A stretch of 11,004 nt of DNA from NCBI GenBank assembly GCA_037447655.1, contig JBBHKE010000896.1, forward strand, positions 1-11,004, given 5' to 3'. Under the pieces are notes generated by a model. That model was not told the origin of the DNA, did no database searches, and saw only the letters and a list, made by a program, of their open reading frames with translations. This DNA is from Zygnema cylindricum (lineage: Eukaryota; Streptophyta; Zygnematophyceae; Zygnematales; Zygnemataceae). Shown piece by piece: positions 7,168 to 11,004 of the stretch; the first letter of the stretch is position 1, and every line of letters begins with the position of its first letter. A program made the translations under genes and the position numbers.

Positions 7168-7660
7168 GACAAATACATAAACAATGCATATCAAACATAT
7201 ATAAAATAACATAAATAAATAATAACAAACAAATGCATCACACATAAACAAAAGTATAATCAAATAATCATTATATCATTCAAAGTGCATGACCTAATCG
7301 ACAACCCTAAAATATTACATCTTTGGTCCCCACTTTACTAACCAGCATTGATGATTCATTCCTAACAAAGCTCATTCCTATATATACACTTGTGTGCTGT
7401 CAATGAATCGCTACATGTCAAAATAACCAACGTAACTTCCACTAAGTAGTATTACATCATGAGAACCTATTACGACAAATAATCCTAACTGTAAGTGTAC
7501 ACCTTAGAGTCAACCAATCATAAGAGTACACTTGTCTGCAAGTACGACACTAGACACAAACAAATTAAACTGCCGAAAACCCTAAATGATCACCTAAATA
7601 AAAATGTCATAATCAATACTAAATTAATAATACACATAAGGCAATACAATGTTATTTCAA
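7168..7660. other. AT-rich non-coding stretch
   Basis: This is very AT-rich DNA with runs such as ATAAATAAATAATAACAAAC and ATGCATCAC. I see no protein family, RNA gene or clear repeat beyond weak similarity in composition to the AT-rich half of the LTR at 3857. A short open frame at 7495-7698 has an Asn/Thr/Lys/Ile composition that simply reflects AT-rich DNA. Confidence 0.6.
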
Positions 7661-8370
7661 ATATTTTCACCGACGCGTCCGCAAAATACGCGTCATAAGC
7701 GATAACTTGCTTAGTCACTTGTAGATAGATCCACGTAGTGAACCGACATCGCATATGTATGGTCTACTAGATAATGCGTCATAAAAAACAATGTGATCTC
7801 TTAAAAATATCGGCGGACGCCATCCGCCCTCCACGTGTACCATGACCAACTTGCCGAAATCAAACCGTACGATCCAAATCCTGTCCGTACCGAAATCACG
7901 TACTTCGTCATAAATGTCGCCTGCCGAAATTAGAGTAAACCTGTCAAATAAGACAAACCGTACTGGCGACGTCCCTTTTAATAAATGTCGCCTGTCCCAT
8001 TATGGTCCGTACTTACGGCGAACACTTTAAAAACATTTCGAACATTAATCGTCGGATCGATTCGCGATCCGCCAACCATTTCCTATCACATTTCACGCCA
8101 CTCAATTACCCCATTAAATTTACTCGTACATTTAATTCCCCCCAACCGCAAACTGTTCAAAACTCCACAGTACATCATGTAAAATATATATGCACAAAAC
8201 GTCGCGTGCGCATCAAATTTCACATACGCACGAAACTAAATCTTCAAAAAACAACATTGTTTCCTTTGTTTAAAGCGGTACATTATATTTCGTGCGGTCC
8301 TACACGTTTTAAGTTCACTTCATCCCGTAATATGTTAGATGAAGTATGCCGCCATGTTTTTTCTGTTAAA
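7661..8370 (+). repeat. CpG-rich LTR-like segment with repeated CCGTAC and ATAAATGTCGCCTG words
   Basis: CCGTAC occurs at 7865, 7885, 7958 and 8007. The 14-mer ATAAATGTCGCCTG occurs at 7910 and 7981, 71 bases apart. GCACGAAA occurs at 8228 and its reverse complement at 8288. CCGTAC also occurs inside the LTR at 4648. The word sharing suggests a common LTR ancestry, but no long alignment is visible by eye. I recognise no gene here. Confidence 0.5.
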
Positions 8371-8512
8371 CATAAATGAAACCGAGAATGAACATCGATT
8401 TATCAACACCTAGCGGCGAAGGCGAACGGCTACGCCGTACGGCAAGTATCCGAGATGTTATAGGTTCATATCCTATCTTTGGCACCTATGTTTTGCAAAG
8501 GGCTATGTCTCC

Positions 8513-8672
8513 TACTCTCTGTTTGTTCTCCTTCTCTATTCGTTCTCATTCGTTCTCCTTCTCTGTTCGTTCTCCCTCTCTGACTGTCCTTCTCTGACTG
8601 AGACATTCGTTCTCCTTCGTTCTCCTTCTCTGTTCGTTCTCCTTCTCTGAATGTCCTTCTCTGACTGAGACA
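8513..8672 (+). repeat. Pyrimidine-rich TTCGTTCTCC minisatellite with a recent 57-bp duplication
   Basis: The tract is built from variants of TTCGTTCTCCTTCTCTGT. Within it, 8549-8605 and 8616-8672 match over 57 bp with only two mismatches (period 67), ending in GACTGTCC- or GAATGTCC-TTCTCTGACTGAGACA. The strand is almost purely pyrimidine for stretches of 20 or more bases. Open frames crossing it on both strands encode Ser/Phe- or Glu/Arg-rich repeats and are artefacts. Confidence 0.85.
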
Positions 8673-8773
8673 GCCATGGCTGCCTGCATGTCTTCTGTGA
8701 CTACGCCAAGTATGAGGACTGTAATAAGCTCATATACCACAAGAGATAGAATATAAAATACCCTTTTTCAACA

Positions 8774-9239
8774 TCATTGACGTTCCATATCAGGACAAAC
8801 TGCCACCAAATGACCGACCTTGTCGCATTGAAAGTAAGCTACATTAGACAAATCTTGATATGCAAATTTAGAAGGAGGTTTCTTGCCTCTTTCATGTCCA
8901 TTTCCCCCTCTTCCTGTCAGATTTAATCCTCTTCTACCACCTTTTCCGCAAAGATAACGAAGCTTTAGGGTTTTCGTAGACGTAGCATTTAGTGTGCCGT
9001 CTAGTGGATTTCCTCATCACGAGCTAGGTCAATTGCCCTCGGCCGATTTGAGGTAAGTGATAATATAATCATGTGTAGGTCACTCCTTTGATAAGCGAAT
9101 GTCTCGAAACGGATCACTTTCTCGTATAATGCATTCATACCACCTTCCAAAGAAGTCTTATAATCAATTGGCGTTTGAAATATTTCTTCCAAACTTGATA
9201 GTTTGGCCCATTAAAGAGGACGATCTTTCAAGGCATTGT
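8774..9239 (-). pseudogene. Ty1/copia Gag relic (N-terminal motif and zinc knuckle)
   Basis: Copia Gag packages element RNA and ends in a CCHC zinc knuckle. On the - strand an ATG at 9236 is followed after a TGA (9230-9228) by KIVLFNGPNYQVWKK (9227-9183), the classic F-G-x-NY-x-x-W start of plant copia Gag. A frameshifted middle part (TSNRPRAIDLARDE, about 9048-9010) resembles the end of the UBN2-type helical region. After another shift near 9013 a frame runs to TGA 8776-8774 and contains a Gly/Arg-rich linker and the knuckle at 8836-8795: YFQCDKVGHLVAVCPD. This is C-x2-C-x4-H-x4-C with the first Cys (TGC) replaced by Tyr (TAC). At least two frameshifts and several stops make it non-functional. 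It is about 155 codons long, while intact copia Gags are usually longer, so an internal part is missing. Confidence 0.8.
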
Positions 9240-9282
9240 TTGAACTTGCTTGTCCGCTTCACTTTATTCATCGAGACCGGAA

Positions 9283-9516
9283 TCATCTTGAATGGGAAAT
9301 TTCCCCTTTCCGAATTAGCTCCTTTCTCTCTTCCTCATCTTCCACTCCTCCATCAGGATCACCAATGATTGGATTCGAATTTGGATCTCCAGAAAGTGGA
9401 GATCTCCCCACACGGTTTCCCTCAGAAATCCTTTGATCTACGTAGAGACAAAGACCTTCAATCAGTTTTTGGAGATATTTTTGATATGGCCCCTTAAAAT
9501 CAAGCGGTGTAAAAAC
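9283..9516 (-). pseudogene. Acidic open frame between RT fragment and copia Gag start
   Basis: This - strand frame follows a TAG at 9519-9517 and runs 77 codons to a TGA at 9285-9283, without an ATG at its start. It reads LDFKGPYQKYLQKLIEGLC, then a Gly/Pro/Asn linker and an acidic patch (DGGVEDEEERKELIRKGE). Composition is coding-like and it is followed within 60 bases by the copia Gag N-terminal motif, so it may be part of the same decayed polyprotein or a flanking host exon. I do not recognise the family. Confidence 0.35.
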
Positions 9517-9715
9517 CTAATTTGCATCCACCATATATAACTTTGATAAAGCTCCTCGCAATCCTTTCCGTGCGACAGTTTTTTACCAGTATTAGATAAC
9601 GAATAATTTCCACACCGAGAATGTAACGCATGTCACCCAAATCCGTCTCACAATGTGATTGTAACATTTTGTACCAGCTTTTTAGAGCATTGTACAAACG
9701 GAATTCTTCAAACAA
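9500..9715 (-). pseudogene. Ty1/copia reverse transcriptase C-terminal fragment
   Basis: Reverse transcriptase copies element RNA to DNA. The - strand frame contains ETDLGDMRYILGVEIIR (Asp codon at 9643, ending 9599), the conserved segment that follows the copia catalytic YVDD region (usual form F-x-MKDLG-x-x-x-YILGI-x-I-x-R). Next comes KNCRTERIARSFIKV, which corresponds to the usual LSQ-x-x-YI-x-x-I-x-x-R-F stretch. The catalytic YVDD itself is not visible upstream, and RNase H is not visible downstream, so only about 60 residues survive. It lies 5' of the copia Gag relic on the same strand, the reverse of the normal Gag to RT order, so it comes from a different copy or from a rearranged one. 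Confidence 0.7.
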
Positions 9716-9740
9716 TTAAAACCAAAACAATAGACGTGGT

Positions 9741-9969
9741 TTCAGTGGCAAACCACGAAGGGAAGAACACAGGGAGCAAGATAAGATATCACTACGGTAG
9801 CGTTATTAGCATCAATAGCCTTTACGCTAAGTAGTAGAGATTCACAGTTTACAGTAAATGGTTCCCTACAAGTACAGGCAACTTCAAATGGAGGGACGGT
9901 CTTAAATTGTAAGGGAATTAATAATGACAGTGACTGTTTTGGTTGCGCACAGTCACTTACGTCATTTTG
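9741..9969 (-). other. Unassigned 76-codon open frame, no start codon
   Basis: The - strand is open from a TGA at 9972-9970 to a TGA near 9741. It contains VPPFEVACTCREPFTVNCES and then KAIDANNATVVISYLAPC, with six Cys and a hydrophobic end. There is no ATG at its start. GTAAGT lies at its 5' end, which could be a chance splice-donor match. The length is within what chance could give in DNA of this composition. No family is recognised; it may be a decayed exon or nothing. Confidence 0.2.
9929..9957. other. 8-bp hairpin (AGTGACTG / CAGTCACT)
   Basis: A perfect 8-bp inverted repeat with a 13-base loop lies inside the unassigned - strand frame. There is no adjacent T or A run that would suggest a terminator. 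Such hairpins occur by chance, so this is recorded only as visible structure. Confidence 0.4.
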
Positions 9970-10502
9970 TCAAAAAACGTACGTTTGAAGTACACATTGG
10001 TACAAATAAAGTACCGTTGAGTATGAATTTGAGGGTCAATCGGTTGGACATCTTTGGCTTTCATAATATTGTTTCAACCACTTAAAATTTTGCCGAGCTT
10101 GCGAAAGTCGACCGTCAAAATAGAATTAGCAATTCACACGGCCGGCGAGCGTTTACGGTAACAGAACTGCGGCGACCACATGTAAATAAAATGGTTGCAG
10201 ACAGTAACTTTTTGTCGTTTTGTGAGCTCCACGGTGAGAGCACTTAGCCGCAAAATTGAAATTTAATCGTCTAAGTGTTACATTGAACTTAGACGCAAAG
10301 TGAAGCGAAGCCTATTGAAACTGAAAGTACTATAAGTCTCGTACGGAAATATTATAGCGCACGAAACGAAACAAAATTTTAAAATAAAAAAAAACCGACG
10401 TAAAAATATCGTTTGAAATTAAATGAAAAAAATGAGCGTCGTCACGCGCGACGAAATTGAGCCACGCTATTTACGAATCAACATACTTACCCTGACAGCG
10501 AA
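9970..10502. other. Non-coding stretch, no gene seen
   Basis: I see no protein family or RNA gene here. It contains a perfect 12-bp palindrome AAACGTACGTTT (9975-9986), the 9-bp hairpin at 10268-10295, one GCACGAAAC motif at 10359, and an A-rich run (ATTTTAAAATAAAAAAAAACC) near 10375-10396. CpG-rich words such as CGTACGGAAAT and CGTCGTCACGCGCGACG resemble the right halves of the LTR-like regions, so this may be another old LTR fragment. Confidence 0.4.
10268..10295. other. 9-bp hairpin (CGTCTAAGT / ACTTAGACG)
   Basis: A perfect 9-bp stem with a 10-base loop is followed directly by GCAAAGTGAAGCGAAGCC. That tract is nearly identical to one at 6927-6944 next to the LTR-like edge. It could be a remnant of an element end. 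No RNA family is recognised. Confidence 0.5.
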
Positions 10503-10931
10503 ATGTTAGGATATTGGGCGAATCGGCGTTGGCCAAAATCGCGCAGTCAAATTTTTGTTCGGTTCGCGTTTTGTTTCGTTCGGTATTGTACTTTTGTGTC
10601 GGTTCGGTTTGGTGCAAGCGCCGACCGGTATTCCTTTGTACGAGTTGCACGCTGGTCCATTGCGATGAAATGTTGGTTTGCGAAGCGTGATGCGATTTTT
10701 TCGTCCGCCGAAGTATTCTATGTGTACAACGAAACGGCAATACCTTTGTACGGTGATATTGCTACGATCTTGCAACAATCCTGCCACATTTTGTTAGTTT
10801 ACAGAGAGCAAATTTATGAGAGCACGTTATGGCAGGCGCACTCAGCGTGCATTTGGTCGTTATATTTAGGGATTGTTTGCTATGTATTGATTCCAGGTGT
10901 ACTTGTTTTTTATCATTGTAGTGAGTACTGA
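10503..10931 (+). CDS. Hypothetical 142-residue ORF, unknown
   Basis: An ATG at 10503 opens a 142-codon frame ending TGA at 10929-10931. The product is rich in Phe, Tyr, Val, Arg, Cys and Trp, and ends with a hydrophobic segment (IWSLYLGIVCYVLIPGVLVF) that could span a membrane. I recognise no domain. The coding strand is GT-rich, which favours such residues and makes a long open frame more likely by chance, and a 93-codon frame is open opposite it. AATAAAAAATG occurs about 30 bases downstream at 10959, a possible polyadenylation signal. It could be a small host gene, an LTR-derived open frame or chance. I lean towards chance or LTR origin. Confidence 0.2.
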   Translation: MLGYWANRRWPKSRSQIFVRFAFCFVRYCTFVSVRFGASADRYSFVRVARWSIAMKCWFAKRDAIFSSAEVFYVYNETAIPLYGDIATILQQSCHILLVYREQIYESTLWQAHSACIWSLYLGIVCYVLIPGVLVFYHCSEY

Positions 10932-11004
10932 TTGAGTGTGTAGAGTTAGGAAATACATAATAAAAAATGTCTTCAGTGTGAATGTGAGTTAGAATAAGTG
11001 ATTA
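10932..11004 (+). other. Short 3' flank, nothing recognised
   Basis: TG-rich and A-rich sequence up to the window edge. It contains one AATAAA-type word but no gene or repeat. Confidence 0.5.

Larger units (their letters stand above)
6917..8400. mobile_element. Probable diverged LTR or LTR-like region (AT-rich left, CpG-rich right)
   Basis: The + strand reads CTATCATGCAAAAAGC at the left edge, close to ACTGTCATGCATGAGAGGCAAG at the LTR of 5303. The organisation also matches that unit: an AT-rich half with ATGCAT words and ATATATAAAATAACATAAATA, then a CpG-rich half with CCGTAC and GCACGAAA words. A CACGTG core lies at 7832. It sits exactly where the 5' LTR of the - strand gag-pro relic should be. 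I could not find a matching right end, so the end coordinate is approximate. Open frames inside (for example 7495-7698 and 8002-8379) show no recognisable domain and have AT- or repeat-driven composition. Confidence 0.35.

Noticed and set aside
8376-8740. Open frames on both strands across the pyrimidine-rich tract
   Set aside because: The peptides are Ser/Phe or Glu/Arg repeats dictated by the minisatellite.
9368-9380. tRNA T-loop-like word GGATTCGAATTT
   Set aside because: No acceptor stem, anticodon arm or D arm can be built around it.
1-11004. Bacterial or phage origin of the window
   Set aside because: Copia Gag and RT relics, plant-type retropepsins, LTR-like repeats and absence of ribosome-binding sites or operons all argue for nuclear eukaryotic DNA.

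Overview
The window looks like a stretch of nuclear DNA from a eukaryote, most likely a land plant. It appears to consist almost entirely of decayed and nested LTR-retrotransposon material. I see no bacterial operon structure or ribosome-binding sites, no intact host gene, and no RNA gene. The plant assignment rests on a recognisable plant-type Ty1/copia Gag and reverse transcriptase relic, two different retropepsin relics, long AT-rich LTR-like DNA with CpG-rich tandem repeats, and coding remnants broken by single stops and small frameshifts. I cannot name the species.

Layout, left to right. Positions 2-3856 (+ strand) hold an old gag-pro relic. It starts with a basic, Ser/Pro/Arg-rich frame open at the left edge (2-526). 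A long Gag-like region follows (606-2769), whose main frame stays readable across about 2 kb apart from four in-frame stops. Next comes a charged coiled-coil-like Gag tail interrupted by a short insertion (2765-3408). Last is an aspartic protease whose catalytic Asp codon now reads Tyr (3285-3856). This relic stops exactly where an LTR-like unit begins, with TGTCATGC at 3857 and GCATGACA at 5293-5300. Two bases later the first 191 bp of the same unit start again (5303-5493), ending at a run of 11 C.

On the - strand, 6696-5511 encodes a short Gag-like segment and a second, different retropepsin. Its DTG triad is intact, but one TGA and one frameshift interrupt it. Upstream of it (higher coordinates) lies a leader and about 1.5 kb of AT-rich then CpG-rich LTR-like DNA (about 6917-8400) with several small tandem repeats. 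A pyrimidine-rich minisatellite follows at 8513-8672.

From 8774 to 9715, again on the - strand, are copia fragments: a Gag N-terminal motif, a Gag zinc knuckle with its first Cys replaced by Tyr, and the end of a reverse transcriptase palm/connection segment. Their order (RT before Gag) is not that of an intact element, so this block is rearranged or built from two insertions. The right end (9716-11004) is low-information DNA with hairpins and two unassigned open frames.

The genes do not work together as a system. The window is best read as a record of successive insertions and decay. The most interesting points are the LTR-LTR junction with a 2-bp spacer, the point loss of a protease catalytic residue, the dispersed GCACGAAA motif and the CG-rich 20-bp degenerate tandem array. 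I did not find convincing evidence of a new functional system.
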